DNA of 64,000 nt, taken from contig NC_079235.1 in assembly GCF_028502605.1 (NCBI RefSeq), positions 3,286,001 to 3,350,000 of the forward strand, given 5' to 3'. This document shows positions 47,496 through 59,019 of this stretch, one piece after another. This DNA is from Trichoderma breve. Lineage: Eukaryota; Ascomycota; Sordariomycetes; Hypocreales; Hypocreaceae. A program made the position numbers and the translations under genes. Below the pieces are notes generated by a model. It ran no database searches. It saw only the letters and a program-made list of their open reading frames with translations, and was not told the origin of the DNA. Position 1 is the stretch's first letter; each line of letters begins with the position of its first letter.

Positions 47496-49547
47496 ATGAA
47501 GTTCGCCAACCCACTCAAGTCGTCGGCTCCGCCGTCCACCACCTTCAGGCTCGCCAACAAAGAGTTCCCAAAAGTGACTTGGTGGCGTGAGCCAGGTCTC
47601 CGTCATCTGTACTTCTTGCTCCTCGTGCCGCTCATGACGTCCATGGTCAACGGCTACGATGGCTCCATGATGAACGCTCTGCAGACGAGCGGGCAGTGGC
47701 AGGACTACTTCCACCATCCTCGTGGCTCGTTGCTGGCGTTTTACAACCTTGCCTTTGCGCTTGGGCAGCTGATTGCTGTGATTCCGTTTCCGTTTCCCGC
47801 TACGATTGCTGATAAGCTGGGGAGACGATGGGGAGTTGTGATTGGAAGTATTATTGCCATTATTGGAGTGGCTGTTCAGAGTGCTAGTATCAATGGTAAG
47901 CAACTTTTCCCCTTTAATCAGTGCTTCAGCCAGTTATAGACTATGTGGCTGACCTCGTGGTTGTTGTGATATGCAGTTGGCATGTTTGTTGCGGGAAGAT
48001 TTATTGTTGGCTTCGGCGTCATGATTGACCACGGAAGTGCACCTCTCATGGTGACTGAACTGGCTCATACTCAGCATCGAGCCACAATTACAGCGATTTA
48101 CAACTCGACGTGGTATTTTGGATCTATTGTCGCTGCATGGGTGACCTTTGGGTATGTACTATCTCTTATTTACATAGCTTGAGCAGTCAAGTGTTAGGAG
48201 GCTCAGAGCTGACCGAAACAGCACCATCAACATCAACAGTGAATGGGCCTGGCGCATTCCCTCCATTATTCAGGCTTTCCCTGCCATTGTGCAGATTATG
48301 TTTATCTGGTTCCTGCCTGAGGTAAGTATGCCAATTCTGTATCTCTTCAACTTCAGTTCTCCATCTGATATGATGAAAATAGAGCCCCCGTTTTCTCATT
48401 GCAAAGGACCGCCACGAAGAAGCCCTCGACGTCCTCGTCAAGTTCCACGGCAACGGCGAGCGCACCGACTTCGTGGAGACCTCCTTCACCGAAATCAAGG
48501 AGACCCTAGCCCTAGAGCGAGAATTTTCTTCCAAGAGCGGCTGGCTCGACCTCATCAGCACCCCGGGCAACCGCAAGCGCACCCTCATCTGCTACCTGCA
48601 GGGCTTCTTCTCGCAGTGGTGCGGCAACGGCTTGGTCTCGTACTATCTGGTGCCCGTGCTAGAGACGATTGGCATCACCAAGAATGCCGAGCAGGCGGGT
48701 CTGAATGGCGGCCTGCAGATCTGGAACTTTATTGTTGCCATCTGGGCGGCATTCAACATTGACCGGTTTGGACGCAGGAAGATGGTGCTTGGAAGCACGG
48801 GGTCGATGATTGTGTGTTTTGTGTTGTGGACGATTCTCTCGGCGCGGTATAACATTACGGGGGATGGCGCTGATGCAAAGGGCGTCATTGTCATGATCTT
48901 TTTGTTTTACACGGCATTCAACTGTGGATGGTGAGTCTGAGTGTCGTGTCGGATACAATAATGAACGATGCTAATGATGAGAGTTGTTTAGGCAAGGTCT
49001 GGTGTTGGCGTATCCCATTGAGATTCTGCCATATGAGATTCGCGCCAAGGGTCTCAACGTTACGTTTTTCGGCGTCAGCTCATCATGTAAGTGCACCTAT
49101 TCATTACTCATATTTTGCAGGATATTGATGGCTGATTTATTGCACCAGTGCTCAACCAGTACATTAACCCCGTTGGCATCGAGTCCCAGGGGTGGAGATT
49201 CTACATTGTAAGTTTCGATATTGCAACTGTTGTTCTACGTCAATCTAACAATGACAAATGTAGTTTTACGACGTGTTCCTCTGTGTTATATTTGTCGTCG
49301 TGTACTTTCTCTGGGTGGAAACAAAGGTAGGATCTTAAGCCACTCTCGCTCATGTTCAATATGCTAACCTCGACCTTTTCTTTAGAACACTCCCTTAGAA
49401 GAGATTGCCAAGTTCTTTGACGGCGAAGAAGCCAAAGTGGGCGGCGGTGCCTCGACCAGCACTTCAGCCGCGGTGCTTTCTCAGATGAGGGCCAAGAATG
49501 CGGATTTTGATGAAGAAGTGACACATGTTGAGACGCATGAGGCTTGA
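47496..49547 (+). CDS. MFS sugar transporter (sugar porter family, lactose permease/hexose type)
   Basis: Eight exons: 47496-47895, 47977-48151, 48222-48321, 48383-48930, 48992-49086, 49149-49207, 49264-49326 and 49386-49547. All junctions are phase-checked and encode 533 residues. The ATG at 47496 is preferred over an upstream TTG. Sugar porter signatures are present: NGYDGSMMNALQTSGQW in segment 1, DKLGRRWG in loop 2-3, PESPRFLIAK after segment 6, DRFGRRKM in loop 8-9, and a terminal FLWVETKNTPLEEI. Twelve membrane segments are expected, with the usual cytosolic central loop (about 230-280). The closest pattern is the fungal lactose-permease/hexose-transporter-like clade. The substrate cannot be read from sequence; its divergent beta-mannosidase partner suggests mannobiose or mannooligosaccharides. 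Confidence 0.94.
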
Positions 49548-49693
49548 GGGAACGGATGGTGGTCTTTGTTCTTTTAGTTGACAGATAGTTGTGAAGAGGT
49601 GATTCTTGAAGCTTTCAACTTGCACCGAATGAGTGAGTTACGCCAGAGAGTAAACTGGAACAAAAAATATTGTAAGTGAGAAGAAGCAAAAAA

Positions 49694-49777
49694 TGCGTCA
49701 TCCGGAACTCGAATCCGGGCCTCAACTTTTCGATTTGGAATGGAAGAGTTGAATCCTAACCCCTAGACCAATGACGC
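49694..49777 (-). tRNA. tRNA-Gly(UCC) with 12-nt intron
   Basis: The ends pair as GCGTCAT / ATGACGC (7 bp) with an A discriminator at 49694. The D arm (GTCT...GGAT) and the T arm with TTCGAGT are canonical. The anticodon stem CAACT/AGTTG encloses loop C-T-TCC-A-A once a 12-base intron (49729-49740) is removed after position 37, the standard location. The TCC anticodon reads GGA, glycine. It lies on the minus strand between the sugar porter and the chromate transporter. Confidence 0.9.
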
Positions 49778-49966
49778 GATTCAGGTGGAAACGTTCGTCG
49801 GAAACGAAGACCCACTGACGAATCTCGAGGGTGAGATTTAGCCTATATAAGGGCATTGGAGCATTAGCATTCTATTACAGCAAAGTAGAGGACGAGATTA
49901 GTGTTACAATTGAAACCACATATACCCAGGCTTATTTCAACGCCACCTTATTCATCTTCGTCAAGT

Positions 49967-51585
49967 CTACCTCATAACAACTCCATATCTCACCAATCCC
50001 ATCACAGCACCGAGAAGTATCGCCAGCGGCGCGGAGAGACCGAAATATCTGCCTCCAACATACGCTGTCGCTGTAACAACCACCCACCATGGATCGTCGC
50101 CCAAGCTTTTTCCTGCCTGGAAACCCTCATCTACATACCCAACCTGCCAAATTCGATACACGGCCGTGTAGATTAAACCGACAGCCGCTGCATTGATCCC
50201 TCTGACCCCAGATTTGACCCATGGCTTGCTTCTTAAGACCTTCCAGACGCCCATTGTGCCATGAACTAGGACTATCCCTGGTAAGAAGATGCCTAGATAC
50301 GCAACAATTGCTCCTAGAATGGCGGGTTGCCCGATCCCAATAGCGGTGAGGCCGCCTAGGAATACAGCAAAATTGAAGTTCGGTCCTGGGAATGCTTGTA
50401 TGATGGCAAGCCCAATAAGAAAGTCGCGCGGACTGACCCATCCCTCTGCTACGACGTATTCCCTCAGCAGCGGAATTACAACAGGCCCGCCGCCGAAGAT
50501 GATGGTTCCAGCGAGATAGAGGTTAGCAAAGAGCTTATATAGGATAGGAGGGTTATGCAAGACCCCGCGGAGCACCATCACGACGATAAAGGTGAGAAAG
50601 AAGGTTGCGATGACAGCAGTTCCAGTTCTCCACGAGAAATTTAGCTGATACTCGTGCGGTATGGTGCGCGACTCGGGTTCGCCTCTAGAGGTGATTTCAT
50701 GTTCTTGAGGTGTGGTGGAAGAGTTATTAGAGTCCATGCGACTATCTCTCTCGATTGCATCGTTTTCTACTTCCGTCGATGAAGGGCTCGCGCGTGTGAA
50801 GATGCTTTTAACAGCTCGCCAGAGACGATGAAGCCAGCGGTAGTCGTGGGTAACAGCAGCGAATCCAGAAGCGAACATAAGGACTGGAAAGTACCAAAGC
50901 GCATTATACAACATTCCAGCAGAACCGGTAAGAAAGACGAGAATTCTGGTCAGCTTGTCTGTAATTGCTTGGTTTGATAGCTCAACCGCTGCCAAGGCGA
51001 TAATTCCAACAGTTGCAGCGTTCAGCCCAGAGAGCAGAGCGTAAACTGCGCGAGGTAAAGTACTCCCTATTTCAGAGACGCCGATGGAGAGGCCAAACAT
51101 GCCCAGGGCTCCGGGCAAACTGCGCAACCATGTTACTTTCAGAGGCCGCGTGGTTTTACGTACGAAAGTCTAGGCTTACCTCCAAATGAAGAACGCAAGT
51201 AGAGCTCCAAGCAAGCCGTTGTTAATTAAATTAACACAGTAAAGCATCTTTGTGCTTGCTGGACCTGATAGAGCTTGCGAGACGCTGAATAGCTCCTGGT
51301 ACTATCGGACGGCTTTATTAGTCTGCTGAATAGGTGAGATTGTCTCTACTTGCGCGTACCATCTGCTCATCGATCCAATTGAGCTTCAACACAAACTTGT
51401 CATGAAACTGCTTCGAGGTCAGACTACTACATCGAAGTTGGTTATGGTTTTGGTGAACCTACAATTTTGAAATGGACCGGTGGTCCGCCAAACGCGGTCA
51501 TGCCGAGGTGCCAGTTGTTCCGGATCGTCGGCCATGCTTGGATGAAGCCTTTTTGGAGCTTGTGCTCCCAGTAACTGATAGACAT
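49967..51585 (-). CDS. Chromate ion transporter (CHR family, long two-domain form)
   Basis: CHR proteins export chromate, probably in exchange for or mistaken as sulfate, and confer chromate tolerance. Four exons (51463-51585, 51360-51407, 51180-51301, 49967-51119) encode 481 residues, starting MSISYWEHKLQKGFIQAWP. Both homologous CHR halves are present: FGGPPVHFKI followed by DEQMYQELFSVSQALSGPAS in half 1, and FGGGPVVIPLLREYVVAEGWV then IQAFPGPNFNFAVFLGG in half 2, separated by a charged linker (about residues 205-260). About ten to twelve hydrophobic segments are visible. The exon 2 acceptor is an AAGCAG tandem site, giving an optional extra Gln. In this window it neighbours a tRNA gene, a position where horizontally acquired genes sometimes lie, but codon usage and introns look native. 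Confidence 0.92.
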
Positions 51586-52847
51586 TGTTCACCGTTTGTT
51601 TCTGACTCCTTCATAGAGCGTATAGATTATCATCTTGAGAATGCGGACCATCGCTCGACGGACCGAGTCATCATGTTTAAGGCAGCTGTTAGACTAATGT
51701 GGGGGTGGCACGCCATACACCATGTTTTTAACGCCATCCAAATATCCATCAGTTTTGTTTAAATAGAGTCATTGTTACTGTACTGCCCGGCTAATTAAGA
51801 CTAAACTCCATATATGCTGTATCTAGCAGCTAGCTGTCCGGGGTTTGATGTGAGCACTCCTGTTCCCAAAATAGGACCCCGATCTGTAGCGCGGAAAACT
51901 CCAAGTCAACATATGGTGTAGATAGACAATGGCCATCAAAAATATGTGCTGTATGTCGACGCAAAATCAGCTTGTAAAATATCCACCGTTCTTTCTTGGC
52001 GAGTTATATATGTAATTTTTGTTGGATTTGTTGCCGTTGTGAACCCAACATAACGCTACGCCGTCTAATACCCCAGAGCCTCTATAAGCTGTGCATTCCA
52101 TCCCCCAGCAGGTCTTGGCTGACTCCTCGACACAGATGTTACAACTTCAGACTCTTCGCTGTCAGGCTCTTTAAAATGTTGCGGCCGAGATTCATTACAT
52201 TCATTCACATTCATGTAGTTGGAGCTCTGTGGGAGAAGACAAATGGGGATTTCAACCTTTACGCAATGTCCATCACTGTATCACTCCGTACTCCGTACAA
52301 GTACCAAGGTACGACTAAGACCGCAGTCAGGCTTATGATGAAGCGTGTGGTTATGTATACCGAAATAGGCATCTAGAATTTAATTGAGAATGGCATTTCA
52401 ATATCGGACATCTGAAAATATGCCTATTAGATAAGGAAAGGACAACTTTCCCGCAAAAGTGGCTTTGTATAGAGTTTTTCGTCTGAAGATAGCAGGATAC
52501 CTGCCAAGCCCCCCAATTCCGCCAGCCGTTGGAGTAACTCCATATTCCTCCACGCTAGCGTCTGCAGGCACCGGCAAAACACCGGCGGCCTCCGCCTTAG
52601 CGGCCAGGGGTCAAGCCTTACGTGGCTGAATTTCAATCAAAGCGTACGCAAAGCACATGCTGGCCAGCGCCCCACGCCAAACCATCTCGCCTCGCGATAA
52701 ATCGACCCTTTGCTGTCCATAACCTCGTTTTCCCATTTCGAACGCCGGGCCTGCGATTGTTGGTGCGGCAACCCGCTGTCTTTTTCTTTCATCTACATTC
52801 TACTCCAGCTTGGTATAAGCCATTGCAATTGTGCTACAGCCTTCAAT
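51586..52847. other. Intergenic region between divergent chromate transporter and RER1
   Basis: 1.26 kb with no recognisable gene. It includes a doubled ACTCCGTAC word at 52283-52298 followed by AAGGTAC. A G/C-rich stretch (52490-52620) lies close to RER1 as its likely promoter. Confidence 0.6.
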
Positions 52848-53628
52848 ATGGATGCGCCGGAGCCCGAACAGACCCCTTTCGCGGCTGTTACAGCCCACAC
52901 CACCAGGATCCAGAGAGTAAGTCTCGCGACTTTGGCTTTTGTTCCGCTTCTTCCTATCTTCCTAGAGCCGCCGGTGTGCTAACTATGGCTAGCAATACCA
53001 AGCGATCCTGGACCAGTCAACTCCGTATGTCATGTACCGATGGATCGGCACCGGCGTGGCCTTGCTTCTCTTCTTCCTGCGCATTTTCGTGGCGCAAGGA
53101 TGGTACATTGGTAAGTCTCTGTTGCAACGAAAGTAGACGAGAAGAAGACGTGAATCAAAAGACACTAACGCTTTCTTGTGCCACAGTCGCATACGCCCTG
53201 GGAATCTACCTCTTGAACCTGTTCCTGGCCTTCCTTCAGCCCAAGTTCGACCCCTCGAGCGATGCCCTGGATAGCGAAATGGAGGATGGCTCTGTTGGAA
53301 CTCTTCCCACCAAGCAGGACGAAGAATTCAAGCCCTTCATCAGACGTCTTCCCGAGTTCAAGTTCTGGTACTGGGCCACGAGAGCCATTGGCATCTCCTT
53401 CGTCTGCACTTGGTTCGCCATCTTTGACGTTCCCGTGTTCTGGCCCGTCCTGGTCATGTATTGGTTGATCCTCTTTGTCCTTACGAGTATGAAGCCCTCA
53501 AAATCCGTGCTTACTTTGATTCCGCTAACCAACCGTTTCCAGTGCGCCGACAAATCCAGCACATGATCAAGTATCGCTACGTGCCCTTTACCATTGGCAA
53601 GAAGTCCTACGCCAAGGATCGATCGTAA
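52848..53628 (+). CDS. rer1: Golgi-to-ER retrieval receptor Rer1
   Basis: Rer1 cycles between the ER and cis-Golgi and returns escaped ER membrane proteins through COPI vesicles. Four exons (52848-52916, 52993-53110, 53187-53486, 53543-53628) encode 190 residues, against 188 in yeast. Family landmarks are [19 protein letters not shown] near residue 25, [19 protein letters not shown] near 72, [22 protein letters not shown] near 121, and the tail [20 protein letters not shown] near the end. Four membrane segments are expected, with both ends cytosolic. The last intron falls between A and TG of a Met codon. It is followed in tandem by PAF1. Confidence 0.96.
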
Positions 53629-54405
53629 ACAGACTCGCCAATAACCGCGTGGAGACGAAGTCTCTGTCTTAAGAATTCGAAATGAATACTGGGAATGGAG
53701 ATGTTTTTCAAATTGGTTGGCTTGAGCCGTGTGTAACAGATTGCAGCTGCCTACACGTATCGATGCGCCTTTGTGGGCTGATGTAAAAGATGCATGTGCG
53801 GCGAATGACGGGTCTTTGATGGAGAATGTTCTCTTATTTATAAAAGCAGCAAACGAGGGCCTGTCATTGAATCCTTAAAAGGCGTAGACGGATGGGTTAG
53901 ACTACGGATGACTGATACGAAACCGCATGGGAACCAGGTCTTGGAGACGAAACTCTCACAGAGAGCTAGCTACCTATACTTAATTTAATGAAATAGTTTT
54001 GTACGCCTAGGGCATCAAGAGCTGGTGGGCAATCCGGTGATTTTATTTGCTCACTTTTATTTATTTTTATTTATTTTTTATTTTTTGCATGCTTGATTCC
54101 TTGATTTGGTTCAAAAATTGCTGCTGTTTGGCCTCTGCAGCAAGCAAAAGTCGCGTGGTGGGGAGCCTGCAGAGGCTACCTCAGATTTGACAGCCTCGCC
54201 TCTCAGGTGCGGCGCGCGACTCTTTTTTTCCCTCCATCATTACCGACACTCGGCCACGCCTTTCAATCGCCCGTCGGACCAGCAATTGAGCGCTTGTATG
54301 CCGGAGCCCCTCGTGCGTTTCGTTCATTTACAGCCTCATTTGCAGCATTTGCTCCATTGATTCGACCGACTAGGAGCGAGTAGGGGAAAAGGGACAAGGG
54401 CCAAG
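53629..54405. other. Intergenic region RER1 to PAF1
   Basis: 777 bases contain the RER1 3' UTR, a T/A-rich ATTTATTTTT run at 54050-54085, and the PAF1 promoter. No gene was seen. Confidence 0.6.
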
Positions 54406-55930
54406 ATGTCGTCCTCGGGAGCTCGCTCAGGCGAGCGCATGATTCACCAGGACTTCATTGCGCGAATCCGCTTCTCCAATGCTCTGCCTCCGCCGCCGAA
54501 TCCCCCCAAGCTGCTCGATATCCCCAACACTGGCCTCGCGAGCGGCCAATACACGACGCCCGGGTTTGCATCACGTCTGGCGCGAGAACAGCCGCTGAAC
54601 ATTGAGGCCGATGCAGAGTTGGGTATGCCGCTTGATCTGGTGGGCATGCCAGGCGTGTTTGATGGAGATGAACGATGTGAGTGTGACTTGTTGGTTATTC
54701 ATGCTTGAACCAATCTGACCTAGGGACGTGCCGGTAGCAATCCAAGCATCATCACAGCCATTAGCCATCCACCCTCACGATCGAGCCCTCCTGAGACCTA
54801 TTGCGGCCCTTGGTAAGCCCAAGGTCGCTGAAGCAAACGTCTCCTTCCTCCGCCGAACAGAATACATCTCGTCCCTGGTGCCGAAGCGATTCGAGGCGAA
54901 CCATCCTAGAGCTCTGTTGGCCAAGAATCGACGACCAGTGAAACGCCCAGAAGCAGCCGCCGACTCACCCCAGGTCATCAAACGCAAGATCGACAAGGGC
55001 TTCGAGCTTGCGGAACAAGATCTCAAGGACCCCAAGCGTGTCAAACATCCTTCCAAGAAGCACCTCAAGCTCGTCGAAGCGGTGCCCCTGCTGCCCGATC
55101 TGGACGCGTTCCCCGACTCCGGTGCTTATGTCACCATCAAATTCCTCACGAACCCCGTCTCGAGCTCCAACGAGTATGATAATCGTCTCCGCAGCGGTTT
55201 GTTCAGGCCGATAGACCGCACGCCTGCCGAGGAAGCGGCACTGGAGGCAGCTATGGAAGCCTACGCGCAGGATCCTGCCAACAACCCGAAGCCGGCCAAC
55301 CTGATGAACTACGACTTCTATCTCGGCCAGACTCGTGCTGATGCGGACCGCTTCCGCCGCAAGTTTGACGTCGATGACCCCAGCCATGATGATGAAGACC
55401 TGTACACCCACAAGGCCGACACGGGTGGCTACTTTCAGTTCAACAGGATTAGGGCGTACGAGACGGCTCAGGAAACGGAGCTCGATCACCCAACCAAATA
55501 CGAGGACGAAATTATTCTCGCTTTCAATGACGACGAGAGCTTCCCCAAGCAAAAGGCCATGTACTACTATCCCATTATGCAAAAGTCCACTATCCGGCCC
55601 CAGCGTACCAAGAACATTGCGCGCACAAACTATGGTCTTTCTGAGGACGACGAGGCGCAAGTGGTCGACCAGCTGGATCTTACCGTTGATGACCCCACGG
55701 AGGAGATGAGGAGCGCCATGAAGATGTACTCACGGCATCCTCTTGGGTGGGAGCAGGATGAGGGTGGTGATGAGCAGCAGCATGTGGAGCAGTCCATTGA
55801 GGAGGCTGATGTCGATGCCGATGGCGAAGAAGCCGAGCGTAACGGTGCTTCAAGCCCGGTCGGAGGACAGGACCGGTCTCCTTCTGCGGACCATGACGCT
55901 GAAGGTGATGAGGATGAGGATGAGGATTAA
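54406..55930 (+). CDS. paf1: RNA polymerase II-associated factor 1 (Paf1)
   Basis: Paf1 is the scaffold of the PAF1 elongation complex, which couples Pol II transcription to H2B ubiquitination and H3 methylation. Two exons with an intron at 54677-54737 encode 487 residues. The N-terminus MIHQDFIARIRFSNALPPPPNPPKLLDIP is the conserved family start. It is followed by ASRLAREQPLNIEADAELGMPLDL, and after the splice DRALLRPIAALGKP and VSFLRRTEYIS. A middle KRKIDKGFELAEQDLK segment precedes TNPVSSSNEYDNRLRSGLFRP. The last 100 residues are Asp/Glu-rich and disordered, ending in a DEDEDED run. The intron splits a Ser codon. Nuclear function is inferred from family. It is convergent with the GT90 gene. 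Confidence 0.94.
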
Positions 55931-56450
55931 GCGTAGCTGGTGGTGGATGGCGTTGTGATCGTGTTTGCCAGTCTTTGTTAAATGAACGGAGGAGTTCCCT
56001 TTTTTTAACTAATCTTTTTTGGTCTTTTGATAATTTGAATCTTCGAAAGGGAAGAACTTCCCCATCTCGGAGAGCATCAGAGACAAGGAAAATGAACGTG
56101 TAGGATTGGTGGCCGGGGAGTAGTTGGGTTTGCACACTGGGGTTTTCATCAGGTATATAGATGGACAGTAATGAAAATGCGTTGACTTTTCGAGCGTCAA
56201 TCTGTTGCACTGAGAAATAGGGCAAATACGTTTAAAAGAAAAGAAAAGAAAAGGGTAAGTTCAGAAGAGAGAAAATTCATTCATGATACGTATAGTGATA
56301 TATACCAACGAGCGAATGTCGTGTTCGTTCTGCGATATGCCCAATTCATGATGCAATCAATATTTATAGTAGTAATAGTAAACAATGGTATCATTTCATA
56401 TAAACGCCCAGTGATGCTTGCTTTATTTCCTCCCCTCCATGCCCGCTCCA
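55931..56450. other. Convergent 3' region, PAF1 / GT90
   Basis: 520 bases with T-rich and AAAAG-repeat sequence (56230-56255). No gene was seen. Confidence 0.6.
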
Positions 56451-58424
56451 TCATATCTCGAATCCAAGATTTTCTCTATTGTCGTCAATCACCCGTCCGT
56501 ATCTGCAACTTTTCGTCAGCACATCATCCTTATCCAGTCCTAAAAAGAGGAAAAGTGAGGATAGGAAGACTCACTCTAACAGCAATCTGAAAAACCACAC
56601 CTCCATATCTTCCTTCCTAATCGCCTGATTCGCCCACTCGCGGCTCTCCTTTGCGATCTTCTGCCCTTCGGAAGACCCCTTGGTGTCTTGGTCAATGAAA
56701 CGCACTGCTTCAAGCCAGTCGTCTCCTTGTAGACTCAGTGGGACGTAGTGCACCCACGGCTTGAGCCACTCGTTGTGCCATTCCCGAAACAGGGCGAGTT
56801 TAAAAGTCAAGCTCTGGCTCTGCAAGAAGGCGTAGAACCTGCCAGAAAAGGCGTTCCCGTCAATGTCGACAAGATACTTGTATCCCCAAGCGTCCTGCTG
56901 GTCAACAGGATCAACCACATCGAAAAACTCCTTTTGCGCCTCGCAGTCGCCGGGGTCACATTGGCCGACGTGAGAAAAGTGCACGTCGATGAGTTCCTGG
57001 TAGTCTCCTCGCGGGACCTCCTTGGCCGTCCACTTGGGGCTTTCGACGGTGCCGCTATTGGTCATGACCTTGGCTTGCTCCTTGGAGTTGATCTTCTGCA
57101 CAAAGTGCTGGCGATGGTGCCTCCTCCAGCCGCCGTTGCGACTGTAGCCTCCGGTGGTGGAGCCTCGCCAGTAGAGCTTGCTCTCTTTGTCTTCCCACGG
57201 CATGTCGTTGGTTTCGTTGTAGGCGACTTTCTTGTACCAGTACCACGGGGACGGATAGATGATGTCCCCGTAAGATGAGATCTTGGACTGCGAGAAGATG
57301 GGGAGCAGATCGTGGGTGATTTTGAACGAGTTTGGACGATCGAAAAAGCCATATGTCGAGCTGAGGGACGGCGTGAGGCAGATGTCGGACATGGCGGTTG
57401 TGTTGTACACAAAAGCAAGGTCGCTGATGCCGTATCTGCTCAAGTCGTCGGCGCGCTCGTCTTCAAGGATCCTTGCCTGGCTGTCGGGAGGACAGGGCAT
57501 GCGGGAGTCTGCCCAAGTAGATTGATATTGAATCGTGTTGAATCTTGAAAGCTTCGTCTCTTTGAATCTTTTGCCGTCGCTAAGATCAGATGGCTTTGCT
57601 GAGAACTCGTTGACGAGCTTCTTCTCCCCATTCAACAAGGGCATGTTCTTATCCTTGGCCTTGTTCACAAGCCGAATCAGATCGTCATGCGGAACCACAA
57701 CACGAGGCTCATCGTGAATGTTGAAGGCCAAGTCCATGTCCGGCAGATACTGTATAAACTGTTCCATCATGCCCTTGGTCGCATTCTTCTGCCACTCATA
57801 TCCATGCTCCATATGCGTAATCTCGTGATCTCGTATCGCAACTCCAAGCAGCCCATTATCATATCCAAGCGCCTCCGTCACTCTCGCGCGAATCGTCTGC
57901 GGCTGTAGTCCCCAAAAAGGCGTCATCATGTCGTGCATCATATCAAATTCATCAATCAACTGCACCTTATTGCTCACGGCGAAATTGTACCATTTATCAA
58001 AATGGGGAGGTGGAGGCATGCCATATCGCCTGCGATACTCTTTGACGGCCTCCTTGAGGGACTTGGACTGTCGTTTCTTGACCTCTGTAAACTCATGTTG
58101 CGCATCTTTCATGAGATGGATGATCGGATGCGATGATGCATCGGGAGCCTTCTTTGGCTGTGGCCCGCCTGTTATAACGGGCAAGTTCTCCCATGTTACC
58201 GGACCTTGAGAGGCGGGGCTTGATTTTGTTGATTTTGTTGTTGTTGGTGGTGGTGATGAGGGGGGGTCTTGTAACGGCTGTTGATGCTGCTTCTGCGGCT
58301 TTGGAGGCAGTATAGGGGGATAATCCTCAATATTGAAGCTATTGGTAACAATGTCAAGAATGGAATAAGCGCAGATACATAATAGCAAAACCGTCACGGC
58401 CAGAAAATACGTGCGCCGCCGCAT
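56451..58424 (-). CDS. CAP10-type glycosyltransferase, family GT90
   Basis: GT90 enzymes transfer xylose or related sugars in the secretory pathway; the type member is Cryptococcus Cap10. The first true ATG is at 58424; the frame upstream begins only with GTG. The resulting 633-residue protein opens MRRRTYFLAVTVLLLCICAY, a type II signal anchor at residues 6-26, followed by a Pro-rich stem. The catalytic region begins near 150 and includes PHFDKWYNFAVSNKVQLIDEFD, IIYPSPWYWYK, KLYWRGSTTGGYSRNGGW, and YLVDIDGNAFSGRFYAFLQS, the GT90 core with its DxxG and R-rich motifs. A terminal intron (56503-56574) adds YGRVIDDNRENLGFEI, the normal family C-terminus; without it the frame stops early. It is likely Golgi-resident. 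Acceptor sugar and substrate are unknown. Confidence 0.87.
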
Positions 58425-59019
58425 GTTGAAATCTGGCGTTGAAAGCCAACTGCTCAGCGCAAGTGAGACAATCGCATCACCACCCCAAGAAATAATCAGA
58501 GCGAAGAAAAAAGCCACAAGATTTCCAGTCTCAAGGGATTGGCATAGATAGACAAAATTCCAGCGATTTAATTATCGATAAAACCATTGCCGGCCACGAC
58601 AAGTAATTCCCTTGGGCTAAGCAAAACAAGACGGGATTTGTTTACTTTCCAGAGGTGGCGACGGCAACCCATTCAGGCACATGTCCAGCTTTGTTGGTGG
58701 GGATTTGCTAGTGGCGCCAGGCTTACCGATTGATTACATAAGGACCTCTCGGCCATATAACTGGCTGGAGATGATCTCCAGAGTTAAAGAGATCAAGATG
58801 TATATATCCATCACATGGTAAAAATTGAGTAGCACTGGGTAACGAATTGTTCAAGTAAAATTGGGCTCTCATCTGTGATTTATTGCCAGTGTACGCTAAG
58901 CTAAAGGGTGACTATTCCAGTGTAAATCAGAGGATGCTGATTACCGTCACCGCGACCACCATTGGAACGCCGAGAATGCCGCAAATTCACTTTTTTTCAT
59001 TCCTCTCCGCCAATTTTTT
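58425..59019. other. Intergenic region GT90 to RPS22
   Basis: 595 bases on the 5' side of GT90 and the 3' side of RPS22. A T-rich tract precedes the RPS22 stop (59000-59020). No gene was seen. Confidence 0.6.

Noticed and set aside
54965..55660. 231-codon frame antisense to PAF1
   Set aside because: The sense strand encodes conserved Paf1 motifs; the antisense product has none.
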